A program made the translations under genes and the position numbers. The notes beneath the pieces are model-generated. The model searched no databases. It worked only from the letters and a program-made list of their open reading frames with translations, and was not told the DNA's origin. DNA of 64,000 bases from Pycnococcus provasolii (lineage: Eukaryota; Chlorophyta; Pseudoscourfieldiophyceae; Pseudoscourfieldiales; Pycnococcaceae): assembly GCA_938743325.2 (NCBI GenBank), contig OW568866.1:372001-436000 (forward strand), given 5' to 3'. Below are positions 31,020-38,999 of this stretch, piece after piece (position 1 is the stretch's first letter; the number at the start of each line of letters is the position of its first letter).

Positions 31020-31031
31020 TGCTGATGCCAT
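29190..31031 (-). CDS. Transposase of the mariner/IS630 superfamily
   Basis: 613 residues from the first ATG (31031), which opens MASA followed by a Gly run; the frame is open upstream without an ATG. A helix-turn-helix is visible near residues 80-100 (LNQRELSDKVGLPRTTVRGI). The catalytic core follows: IFYLDEFPI (first Asp, near 223), LLLVDRLGTSG (second Asp, near 324), and GYLFDPIEPANGLIQ, where Asp or Glu lies 42 or 45 residues after the second Asp. That spacing is longer than DD34E/DD37D/DD39D of well-known members. The C-terminal 100 residues hold repeated Pro runs and acidic/Ser-rich sequence, unusual for this family. It would cut and paste the element at TA sites. Confidence 0.85.
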
Positions 31032-31239
31032 TGTGAGAAATGGAGAAAGAGATGGCGGGAGTTTGGACCAAAGTTTGTTCCTGTCGTACAGGTCGGGGGA
31101 TCCTGGATGGTCGGAAATTCTAGGTCGGGGCCCCGGGAAACAGTGGGCCTTCCCACTATGGAGATGCGCTCCTGTGCGATTCAATCAACACGCCACTGTG
31201 AGCAACCGTCTCTCAAAACGAGGGATACTGCTACACAGG

Positions 31240-31341
31240 CCAAATGAGGCCTAACATAGGTTCCGTGGAGAACAAACGGCGTCCAAAACAACCCCGAAAC
31301 GGTGAAGTTATCGGGTGGGCGAGCAGTTCTTTCCAGGATAC
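31240..31341 (-). repeat. Terminal inverted repeat of the mariner-type element
   Basis: Reverse complement of 29076-29177, followed by TA. Confidence 0.92.
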
Positions 31342-31541
31342 TAAAATGGTCTATACACGAAGATTGATGAAATGAGAGAATCGGAAAAACTAACAAAAAT
31401 AATTATAGGGTGTGTGTGACCGTTATTATTCGTTTTATCAACCCGGTCCTAGCTAGAATCCCCCAGTTGTATTCTCGGCCGGTGCTTTGTTTGTGACGAC
31501 ACGCTCGAGCGAGTCAGTCCAACAACACCAGTCCCGTCGGC

Positions 31542-31605
31542 GTTAGGGTTAGGGTTAGGATTAGGGTTAGGGTTCGGGTTAGGGTTCGGGTTAGGGTTAG
31601 GGGTA
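31542..31605 (+). repeat. Interstitial telomere-like repeat (TTAGGG type)
   Basis: About ten units of gggtta with variants gggttc and ggatta, ending 79 bp upstream of the ERCC1 ATG. The bases could lie in its promoter or 5' leader. Confidence 0.9.
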
Positions 31606-31683
31606 CCCTTGGCTGCCAGCCCCCTCCCTCTATTTTTGCGTTTCATAGATTCCGTTTCATTATTTTCGTTTTTTTTGTTGCCG

Positions 31684-32712
31684 ATGGGCGATGGCGATGG
31701 CCCCATGGCGCCTCCAAGAAGCTTCATGGAGGCGTTCTCAAGTGCGGCGTCGGCTCCTAGTGCTGCTCCCTCCGTACCCGGATCCTTCCTGCGCGCTGCC
31801 AAGGCACAGCAACACAACAGACAACAGACAACCACCGTACTACCAGACGAATTGGATGGCGGAGTACCAGCCGCCTCGACGGCAGGCGCATCGTGCGGCT
31901 TCCACGTGCCTGTGAACAACGCGGGACACAATGCCAGCGCAAGCGCCGCGCCTGGAAGCGCGCCGCACACGTGCGTGCTCGTTCACCCGAGGCAGAGAGG
32001 GAATCCACTGCTCGCGCACGTGAGGCACGTTAGGTGGAGGTTCGCGGATCCGGACGCGGGCGAAACGCCGCTCGCTGACTACGAGGTGGGTGAGCGCGCC
32101 TACGTCGCGTTCATCTCCATGCGATACCACTTGCTCCACCCTGAGTACGCCATGCGAAGACTCGAGCAGATGCCACGCGCACACCGCGGCATGTCTGGGG
32201 CACGGCTTCGCGTGCTTGTGTGCCACGTGGACGTCGACGACGAGGCGGAGCCGCTCCGCGAGCTTGGGCTTGTCGCAGCGAGAGGCGGTGCCACGCTTCT
32301 CTGCGGCTGGAGCCACGCAGAGTGTGCGCGTTACATTGAGGCACTCAAGGCGTTCGACGGCAAGCCGGTGGATGCGGTGGCTGGCAAGCTGGAGCGCGAC
32401 TATTTGTCGCGGCTCGTGCACGCATTCTACTCCATACGCGGCGTGAATCGGACAGATGCCGCCTCGCTCGTGGGAAGGCTCGGAAGTCTGGCAAGCGTGT
32501 TGATGGCACCTAAGGTTCGTCTCGAGGGTGTGCCTGGCATTGGAGCGCTGAAAGCAACGCGCCTTTACGACGCCTTTCGCACACCATTCTTTGGTGGCAA
32601 AAAGAAGTCGTCGTCGGCGCCGGCGGCGACAATGGCCGCCGCGGCTGCCGCCGCGGCGGCGACGGTGGATGATGTCGACGACGCCGACGACGCCGACGAA
32701 TTTACCATGTAA
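31684..32712 (+). CDS. ERCC1: ERCC1/RAD10 DNA-repair endonuclease subunit
   Basis: 342 residues from the ATG at 31684 (the frame upstream has no ATG). After a disordered Ala/Ser-rich leader comes VHPRQRGNPLLAHVRHVRW (from about 99), then YVAFISMRYHLLHPEY, LVCHVDVDDEAEPLRELG and GWSHAECARYIEALKAFDGK, the full ERCC1 central domain. The C-terminal helix-hairpin-helix pair (VNRTDAASLVGRLGSL and LEGVPGIGALKATRLYDAF) binds XPF and DNA. With XPF it cuts 5' of lesions in nucleotide excision and crosslink repair. The tail after FRTPF is an Ala/Asp-rich low-complexity stretch. Confidence 0.95.
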   Translation: MGDGDGPMAPPRSFMEAFSSAASAPSAAPSVPGSFLRAAKAQQHNRQQTTTVLPDELDGGVPAASTAGASCGFHVPVNNAGHNASASAAPGSAPHTCVLVHPRQRGNPLLAHVRHVRWRFADPDAGETPLADYEVGERAYVAFISMRYHLLHPEYAMRRLEQMPRAHRGMSGARLRVLVCHVDVDDEAEPLRELGLVAARGGATLLCGWSHAECARYIEALKAFDGKPVDAVAGKLERDYLSRLVHAFYSIRGVNRTDAASLVGRLGSLASVLMAPKVRLEGVPGIGALKATRLYDAFRTPFFGGKKKSSSAPAATMAAAAAAAAATVDDVDDADDADEFTM

Positions 32713-32923
32713 ACCGTGTAACGTAGCTATCTCCTCTGTACAGATAAAGTTTACCGTACCTGATTTGTACCACTATATAGTACTACTGTACATATATCAA
32801 CAAGAGTTCTCACAAGTCACTACTGACCTTTTACAAACAAACAAAAAAAATCAGACGGGATCTTCCACATCATACACTGACAGACAAGTCGAGGATAGAA
32901 ACCCCTTCAAACAACTCACAATA

Positions 32924-34168
32924 TCATGATGCCGCGGAGGGAGGGCTCATGCTCTCAAGCTCATCAATCACCTCTGCCAAATCGCTGTCGATGTCAGCGT
33001 CTTCCGACGGCGCATCAGCTCGCACGGCGACGCCCGCGCCTGAGGATGGCGGCGGCGGCGGCGGCGCGGGCATCGACTTCAGCAGACGTAGCAGCTTAGG
33101 CTGATTCGCCGTCAACACGGCACTGATGTCTGGCGGCTTCACGGGATTGGCGATGAAGATCTTAACCACGTGGAACGCCTCACCCTGGATACTCTTCGAC
33201 GAGTCTCGCAGAGCCTCCATGCAGAGCACGAGGTTGCTGACGTCACTAACATACGGCGCAGTGAACGGCTTGAGATTCGCGGGTGTCTGCAGAGTGCGTG
33301 CAAGCAGGCGAAGGCTCTGGCGCCTTGTCACGTAGTTCTCGCTAGCGATGAGCACGTTTAGCCGCTTGGTGAAGAAGTCACACTTGCTGCCGAGCGTGGA
33401 CGCGACCACCGCGGGAAAGCGAGTAAGCAGGTCCGCGAGGCAACCAAATGCGTAGCTGGCGACGTCGAAGTGCGCATCGTCGGCGTGAGTGAAGAGTCGG
33501 TCCATCACTTCCTCGTCGGTGAGAGCCATCTGAGCAAGTTCCTCGTGCCTCACGCACTCCTTAAGCATGCACCCTGCGTGCAGTGCCTCGTCGGGAGCGT
33601 CGTACTTCTCCGCGATGCTTGCGAGCATGCCACCCCGTGCGACGACGTGCGCAAGCGCGTGGCACTTTCCGTTCGCGTCGGTGGTTCGCATGAGTCCCTG
33701 AAAGATGGCGGCGGCGTCCTTCTTTCCCTCGAAAGGCACGCGTGGGAGCATGGCGACGAGCGCCGCGAGCAGGTCGACGCCGGGCGCGCTCGCCTCCGTC
33801 GCGACGGTTCTGGCGGTTTCTTCCTCCTTGGCGTCACCTGCGGTTGGCGTCATCGCTTTCCTGAGTGCTGCGAGCCGTTCCGTGAGTTCGTCGAGGTCTT
33901 TTGTGCTGGATGCGGGTGACGCGTCCTGTCGCCTTGATCCTAATCTCCCCGACGTCGGTCTTGAGCTTGAGTCGGATTTTGCCGATGTCGGCCTCGAGCT
34001 TGCCGCATTGTCTGACGAGCCAGAAAATGAAGCACGACCACCACTTTCTTGTGCACTACTATGTGTAGAATTATCTTGTGCCCTCACTCGCGCCCATGCC
34101 TCGAGCGTTAACGAGACAAGTTCTGCAGGCTTCGGATGATGGGCTTTCTTACCCCACAGGAAACTCAT
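32924..34168 (-). CDS. Mo25/CAB39-like scaffold protein
   Basis: 414 residues; the ATG at 34168 gives MSFLWGKKAHHPKPAELV, the expected Mo25 start. Helical-repeat blocks follow: FEGKKDAAAIFQGLMR, CMLKECVRHEELAQMAL, FDVASYAFGCLADLLTRFP, SENYVTRRQSLRLLARTL and IQGEAFHVVKIFIANPVKP, nearly co-linear with animal and plant Mo25. In animals it activates LKB1-STRAD and GCK-type kinases by holding the alphaC helix; in plants it acts with similar kinases in growth and division. A Ser/Arg-rich insert of about 60 residues after the first helix is unusual. It converges on ERCC1, 211 bp apart. Confidence 0.93.
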   Translation of the reverse strand: MSFLWGKKAHHPKPAELVSLTLEAWARVRAQDNSTHSSAQESGGRASFSGSSDNAASSRPTSAKSDSSSRPTSGRLGSRRQDASPASSTKDLDELTERLAALRKAMTPTAGDAKEEETARTVATEASAPGVDLLAALVAMLPRVPFEGKKDAAAIFQGLMRTTDANGKCHALAHVVARGGMLASIAEKYDAPDEALHAGCMLKECVRHEELAQMALTDEEVMDRLFTHADDAHFDVASYAFGCLADLLTRFPAVVASTLGSKCDFFTKRLNVLIASENYVTRRQSLRLLARTLQTPANLKPFTAPYVSDVSNLVLCMEALRDSSKSIQGEAFHVVKIFIANPVKPPDISAVLTANQPKLLRLLKSMPAPPPPPPSSGAGVAVRADAPSEDADIDSDLAEVIDELESMSPPSAAS

Positions 34169-34507
34169 GAATATAGCTGAATATGAGCACACGAAACCAA
34201 AACTATCTAGATTTCTCTCTAGAAGAGACGAAGCAAGAGACGAAGCAAACGAAGCAAGAGACAGACGAAGCTGACACGGCTGACACAAAACGAACGGAAA
34301 TGGAAAAATAAGAAACAAAAGGCGGATGAACACGAATCGACACACACACACACACACACACACACCAAAATAAAATAAAATGGGGGAGTGGGGGAGCCGG
34401 TCCGCTCCGGGGAGAAAAACTGAAACCTGAAAACTGAAAAGTATCGGAATCCCCGGAAGAAAGGGAGGGACAAAAAAAAAGCGCCGGGCCCGGGGGACCC
34501 GGGCTGC

Positions 34508-34509
<2 letters not shown>

Positions 34510-34544
<35 letters not shown>
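34510..34544. repeat. Homopolymer of 35 G
   Basis: Uninterrupted G run on the plus strand; length may be uncertain in the assembly. Confidence 0.9.
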
Positions 34545-34547
<3 letters not shown>

Positions 34548-34774
34548 CATCACGTGATCACGTGAGCATCACGACAAACATTCGGAGGCATAACGAAATC
34601 TAATCGAACTAACGTCAACGGCATGAATGTTCGCATGATGCGAACTCCGTGATGCTTCCGTGATGACATTCCGAGGTTCCCTTTGGCATCGGCCTCCTGT
34701 TGGCGCCCCCTTTCTTTCGTCTTCCGTTGGCATTGGCAAGGTTCCCAAGGGGTCTTTTTCCGGCCTTTCCCCCG

Positions 34775-35225
34775 TCAAACGGCCGGGGTGCCGTTTGATG
34801 GCGAACCCACACCAAGTTCCAATGCTGTACGCCGAATGCACTGCAGTTCAGCACTAGCATCTCCAATGCTAATGAGCTCAGATTCACACGAGCTCATGGC
34901 GACAAGCGCCTGCTTGCGGCTGCGCCAAAGGATAGCTCCACCAACAGCCATAACCAATACACCAGACATACTAACACGAGACTCTGTATCACCAGCATGA
35001 TCAGCATCAACAAAAGCTTCAGGCCAAACAGGCGCACCACGACGATAAAGAATACCATCACCACAGTACTTAAGAGCGAAGGTGAGCACACGCGACGCCA
35101 TCCTTTGATCATATTCAGTGGGCGCAGCCAAACGTTGAGCCAGAGTAGCACAAGCTTGAGCTAGCATGCATTGGCTCAGTGTTCACCAAATACTGCAGAG
35201 CTCCAACAAGGCTGCGATAAGTAGA
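34775..35225 (-). mobile_element. Ty1/Copia retrotransposon fossil (RT end plus RNase H)
   Basis: The minus strand reads YRSLVGALQYL, the typical start of the segment after Copia reverse transcriptase, and then FVDADHAGD, SGVLVMAVGGAILWRSRKQ and SSCESELISIGDASAE, the Copia RNase H. Only this fragment is present, without ends or other domains, so the element is broken and old. Confidence 0.8.
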
Positions 35226-35386
35226 TTGCCTCGCGAGTGGAAAACAAAATCGAGACGGTTGCGCAGCTCGAGGAGAGGAGTGATCTACAATCCACCAACT
35301 CTTCTCCGCACTTGATGCTCATGGAGCTTCGCCTGGTGCTCCTCCTAGAGCGGGAGCTGCTCTAGGAGCGGGAGCTTCGCGTACAG

Positions 35387-35689
35387 TTGATGATAGAGCG
35401 CACCCGGCTAAGCTCGCGTTTGACGCGATCGAGGAAGGCGTACGCGAAGTGGTTGTGCGACACCTACTGCTATGGCGTGACACGCATGTGGTTCGTGACG
35501 GCGACGGGATATCCCGGGTGTACACCGAGCAACCAATGTCAAGAGTCGTACAACAACCAAGTGAAGGCGTACAAATGGCACGATGCTTGGATTACCTTTC
35601 CACGGGTCTTTCACGAGTCACGACTAAGGTTGACTCATTCACTCAGCGACCCGCAGGCCGCGGTGACTCATGGTACAGTAGGTATGTAA
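35387..35689 (+). pseudogene. Possible fragment of a MULE-like transposase
   Basis: The segment PGCTPSNQCQESYNNQVKAY resembles the TNN-x-E-x-x-N-x-x-(I/L)K motif seen near the third catalytic residue of MULE-type DDE transposases. About 100 codons are open. No terminal repeats or remaining domains were found, so this is a remnant at best. Confidence 0.25.
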
Positions 35690-35876
35690 AATAAAATATT
35701 ATATGAACACATTTATTAAACAATACGGCGAAGGATTGGTACAGGTGAAAGAACTATACACAGCTTTGATTAATACACCTGCGAATGTGATTGTCGTACC
35801 GTATTATATTTTATATAATTATATGATTTCCGATGATTGTGATTTATTATGGCATTCGTTGCGGATGACATGAGCT

Positions 35877-36725
35877 TCACACCTTGAAGAAGACGTGGGG
35901 GACATTGGAATGAGTGTTGGCGACAGGTGTAGTGCACGTCGAATAGCCCGAACACCAACCCGAACCAAAAAAGTATACGAAGGCTACGCACGAGTCGTTC
36001 GCCGCGCAGGATTCGGCGCACTCAATCAGGTTGGAACCATCCAAGTCTCCTCCGGCGTTTCCACGAACAAACCCTCCGCCTAAACCCACCGACCCACTGC
36101 CACATTCGGAGATCGCAGTCTCGGTCCAGTAGTTCGAGTCGAGGTCCTCGCACGAGTTCCCCGTGAAGCCGATGTCGCATTCGCAAGTGAACAACCCGCT
36201 CGTCGCGCTGTAGTCGATGCGGTTCTTGCGCGTCGAGCACGTCGGGAAGTTGGCGAAAGCGTTCACCAGGGTGTTCATGGAGGCGACGTTGACGGAAGCG
36301 CTGTTGACGGTGAGCGTTCCGGCGACGTTCATGCCAGAGGAGGCGAAGGTTGCAACGGTTGTGGAGTCCACCGTCACCGTGACACCGACGTCCGACGTCA
36401 CGTCGAGGTTAGAGCCGCTGCCCAGTGAGCTGTGCGCCATGACGTGTCCGCCGACGGTGGTGGATAAGAGTCGCCTGTGGCCAGGCCTCATCTGCAACTG
36501 CTCCGACGGCTCCCACTCAGGATCCCCCGCAAGGATTGCGGTCCTGCTGTTTTCACGGCTCTTGAGCTGATCCAGTTGAGCAGCCACCGATGCGAGCTCT
36601 GCCTGCACCTGTACGACTAGTGCTCTCTGCTCGTACACGATGTGGCACGATAGCAACGTCAGAGTGGCGACCACGATGGTGCTGGTCACCCAGAGATACG
36701 TCGTCACGTGCGCCTTCATCTTCAT
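35877..36725 (-). CDS. Small type II membrane protein with an EGF-like module
   Basis: 282 residues from the ATG at 36725 (MKMKAHVTTY). One membrane span at about 8-30 is followed by a short coiled-coil-like segment (VQVQAELASVAAQLDQLKSR) and an extracytoplasmic part rich in Val/Thr/Ser. Near 175-200 is FTCECDIGFTGNSCE, the second half of an EGF-like module. A Cys-rich tail (IECAESCAANDSCVAFVYFF and following Cys) resembles PAN/apple or lectin-like domains but I cannot assign it. Unknown cell-surface protein. The frame upstream of the ATG is a Gly/Val repeat without a better start. Confidence 0.6.
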   Translation of the reverse strand: MKMKAHVTTYLWVTSTIVVATLTLLSCHIVYEQRALVVQVQAELASVAAQLDQLKSRENSRTAILAGDPEWEPSEQLQMRPGHRRLLSTTVGGHVMAHSSLGSGSNLDVTSDVGVTVTVDSTTVATFASSGMNVAGTLTVNSASVNVASMNTLVNAFANFPTCSTRKNRIDYSATSGLFTCECDIGFTGNSCEDLDSNYWTETAISECGSGSVGLGGGFVRGNAGGDLDGSNLIECAESCAANDSCVAFVYFFGSGWCSGYSTCTTPVANTHSNVPHVFFKV

Positions 36726-37163
36726 CGCCCAATGTGGGTGCAAATGAACCACCGTCGCCGTGGCCCTCCCGCCGCGTCGGCCAGCGCCGATGCACCCACT
36801 GGCGAGGCAACCACCTCCAATGATGCCGTCGACGCCGACGCCGACGCCGACGCCGCCACGAATGGTCAAGCCAAACGCCTGCCCCCGTCCGGGCCGGGCC
36901 CGGCTTGACTAGCGTGGCTGGCGTGCCCCCTCGGGCCGGGACGGGACGAACGCGACGCGACGCCTTCTGGGCCGCTGGTCAGGCAGTCAGGCGTTAAGAA
37001 AACAATCGCACCCACGGGTGCCGTCTGCGAGCAGTGCGCCGCGAGAGAAAGCGGGGCCCCTCAGTGCCCGGGGGATGCTCTCATCACCCGTGATTGGTCG
37101 GCTTGTACATTTTCTACCGCACAGTACAGTAAGGGCCGTCCTATGCGTTGCCCGAAAACCCCC

Positions 37164-37301
37164 GGGAAAACCGGTTTCCCGGCCCCGTTGTAGAATCTCG
37201 ACTTGTGGAAACCGGTTTCCGGGAGGAAACTAGTTTCCACAAAAAACGTGTAGGTTTTCTCGCTACGCGTTTTTTTGGTTTTCTCGCGAAAACTAGTTTT
37301 C
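37164..37301. repeat. Cluster of GGAAAC(C/T)(G/A)GTTTCC palindromes
   Basis: Exact 14 bp palindromes lie at 37207-37220, 37225-37238 and 37288-37301, and a near copy at 37164-37180. The middle two form a larger inverted repeat spanning 37205-37240. They lie 370-510 bp upstream of the ATG at 37674. They could be binding sites for a dimeric factor or the scars of small elements. Confidence 0.6.
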
Positions 37302-37554
37302 CAGGTTTCCCTCCCGACCTGGTTCTCGACCTTTTCTGGAAACCTCCCTCGCTTGCAAGGCTGGCACCTGGCCAGAGGTGTCCCTCGGTCCGCCCTTGCC
37401 CGGTCCTCCCTCCGGTCCTTTTCGCCCCTCCGCCGTTCCCGCCATCGCCGTTCCCACCATCACCATCAAAACACCGCGAACCGTTCAGAACGACACGCAC
37501 GGACAGCCCATTCATCGTGCACGCGTAGCAGCAGCACCTTAAGGCCTGTCTCGG

Positions 37555-37672
37555 CCTCACAGCGCCTCTCACAGCGCCTCTCACAGCGCCTCACAGCGCC
37601 TCACCGCGCCTCTCACAGCGCCTCTCACCCGCGCATCTCACCCGCGCATCTCACCCGCGCCTCACCGCCACT
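37555..37672. repeat. Minisatellite of ctcacagcgc and ctcacccgcgc units
   Basis: Tandem 10-12 bp units with two variants, ending directly before an ATG at 37674, so probably in its 5' leader. Confidence 0.85.
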
Positions 37673-37673
37673 G

Positions 37674-37952
37674 ATGGCCAGTCGCATTGATGAACTCATG
37701 GAGTCGCCGGACGTCGACGACAACGGCAACGACAACGTAAACGACGACGATGACGCTGCTGCCTTTGTTTCTCCGCCGCAGATTGAGCGTCCTGCCAACG
37801 TACGTTCCGCCGCCGCCGGCAAGCAAGCCAAAGGCAAAGGGAGGGCGGCCAGCCAAGTGGCCGGTCGACATGGCAACGGGCAAGAGGAAGCCGCCCGCAG
37901 ACGCAGCGGAACGTCTGCGGATCGAGCAAGCCTACGACGAGATAACACTTAA
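37674..37952 (+). CDS. Start of an unknown gene next to the LTR element
   Basis: An ATG frame opens MASRIDELMESPDVDD and an acidic stretch of Asp/Asn, then QIERPANV and basic sequence. An overlapping frame covers 37800-37970 with an AT-hook-like KAKGGRPAKW and RLRIEQAYDEI, which also looks coding. GTACGT donor-like sites stand at 37800 and 37973. The rest of any gene would lie beyond the 9 kb retrotransposon that starts at 38171, or is lost. Function unknown; reading uncertain. Confidence 0.35.
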   Translation: MASRIDELMESPDVDDNGNDNVNDDDDAAAFVSPPQIERPANVRSAAAGKQAKGKGRAASQVAGRHGNGQEEAARRRSGTSADRASLRRDNT

Positions 37953-38170
37953 CAACAATAATAAACTCCGTACGTGGTTGTTTCCACCACGGAACCCACC
38001 TTCCCTTACAAGGTGGAGGGAGGGAGACTTCTCCGAGCTCCCTTTTTCTTCCAAGGGGTCACGTCATCCTCCTCTAGCTTTTTGTTCTTTTGATGGATTG
38101 CTTCTTCTGATTGTTGTCGAGCTCTCAGATGGGGACAAGGCGAGGGATGTTGCTTCTGCATCATCGCCAA

Positions 38171-38822
38171 TGTCGCGCGGCATGGCGGTGTGGTGGCGCA
38201 GTGGTGCGGTGGTGAGTGGTGTGTGTGTGGAATAAGTGCCTCCAACCTTCTAGAGTTGGTGAGGGTTTGGGCCCCCTCAAGATAAATATGGGTGAGTGTG
38301 GATGATTCGGGGATACGTTATCAGGATGACGTATCAGCAAGAAAATCCACATTAATGTGGATTTTCTTGGTCCCCGTGAAGTGCGGACAAAAATGACATT
38401 AATGTCATTTTTGTCCGCTGCTCATGGGGACTTGCAAGGTCACGTGATGTGGACAGGTGAGGTGCCCCGAGTGGAGGTTGCCCGTTGCAAGGCGGCCCCG
38501 TGTGGAGGTTGCCTATTGCAAGGTGGCCCCACGGTTGTGTGTGGTGGGCTGTGGTTGTATGGGTTTCCCTGCTGCCATTGTCAACGCGTTTTTGTGTACG
38601 CACGAGTGGCGTACGCTTGTTGACCGGTGAAGAGAGAGAGAGAGAGAGAGTTTTAAGTGTAACTTGGCTCCGGCCTTGTGGAGTTAGGGTGGTAAAACAA
38701 CTAGGGTTGTCCGTTGTCGCCTGGTCGAGCCTCGTGGGCTCGCCTGGGGTGGTGGTGGTGGCGCTGGTGGTGTGGAGGGAGATTGTGAGTAGTGTGTGAC
38801 GTGAGTTAGTTACATTTCTTTT
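38171..38822 (+). repeat. 5' LTR of the Ty3/gypsy element
   Basis: 652 bp, starting tgtcgcgcgg and ending catttctttt. Contains two perfect palindromes (38338-38369 and 38383-38418), a (GA)n run at 38633-38650 and ct/tg-rich sequence. Co-linear with 46490-47141 with no length difference. Confidence 0.9.
38338..38418. repeat. Twin perfect palindromes in the LTR
   Basis: A 32 bp palindrome (38338-38369) and a 36 bp palindrome (38383-38418), both centred on cattaatg, 13 bp apart. The same pair recurs at 46657-46737 in the other LTR. Confidence 0.95.
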
Positions 38823-38999
38823 TACACAAAAACGTGGACAACGACCGCAGCAGCAGCAGGAGAGGAGGAGGATCCCAAAGGGACCGGACCACGACCGCAG
38901 CAGCAGCAGCAGGAGAGGAATCCCAAAGGGACAACGAAGCCTGGCATTGCCGCCACGGCGTCTGCGGAAGAGGGACGCAAGCAACGTATCGATGCGGCG

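Larger units (their letters stand above)
29076..31341 (-). mobile_element. Mariner/IS630-superfamily DNA transposon, apparently complete
   Basis: 2266 bp with matching 102 bp inverted ends (29076-29177 and 31240-31341), each starting GTATCCTGGAAAGAACTGCT when read inward, and flanked by TA on both sides (29074-29075, 31342-31343), the target duplication of the Tc1/mariner/IS630 group. It contains one long frame for a DDE-type transposase. No difference between the two inverted ends was seen by eye and the gene is uninterrupted, so the insertion looks recent and possibly active. Confidence 0.9.
34169..35876. other. 1.7 kb repeat-rich stretch with transposon debris
   Basis: Holds an (AC)n run at 34340-34365, a 35-base G run at 34510-34544, a Copia fossil (34775-35225), a palindromic block of gagcgggagct words at 35335-35375, a possible transposase fragment (35387-35689) and an AT-rich segment to 35860. 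No intact gene seen. Confidence 0.6.

Noticed and set aside
38352-38984. Frames inside the LTRs, on both strands, that recur in both copies
   Set aside because: They are open by chance in repeated noncoding LTR sequence; identical copies reflect the LTR duplication, not gene conservation.
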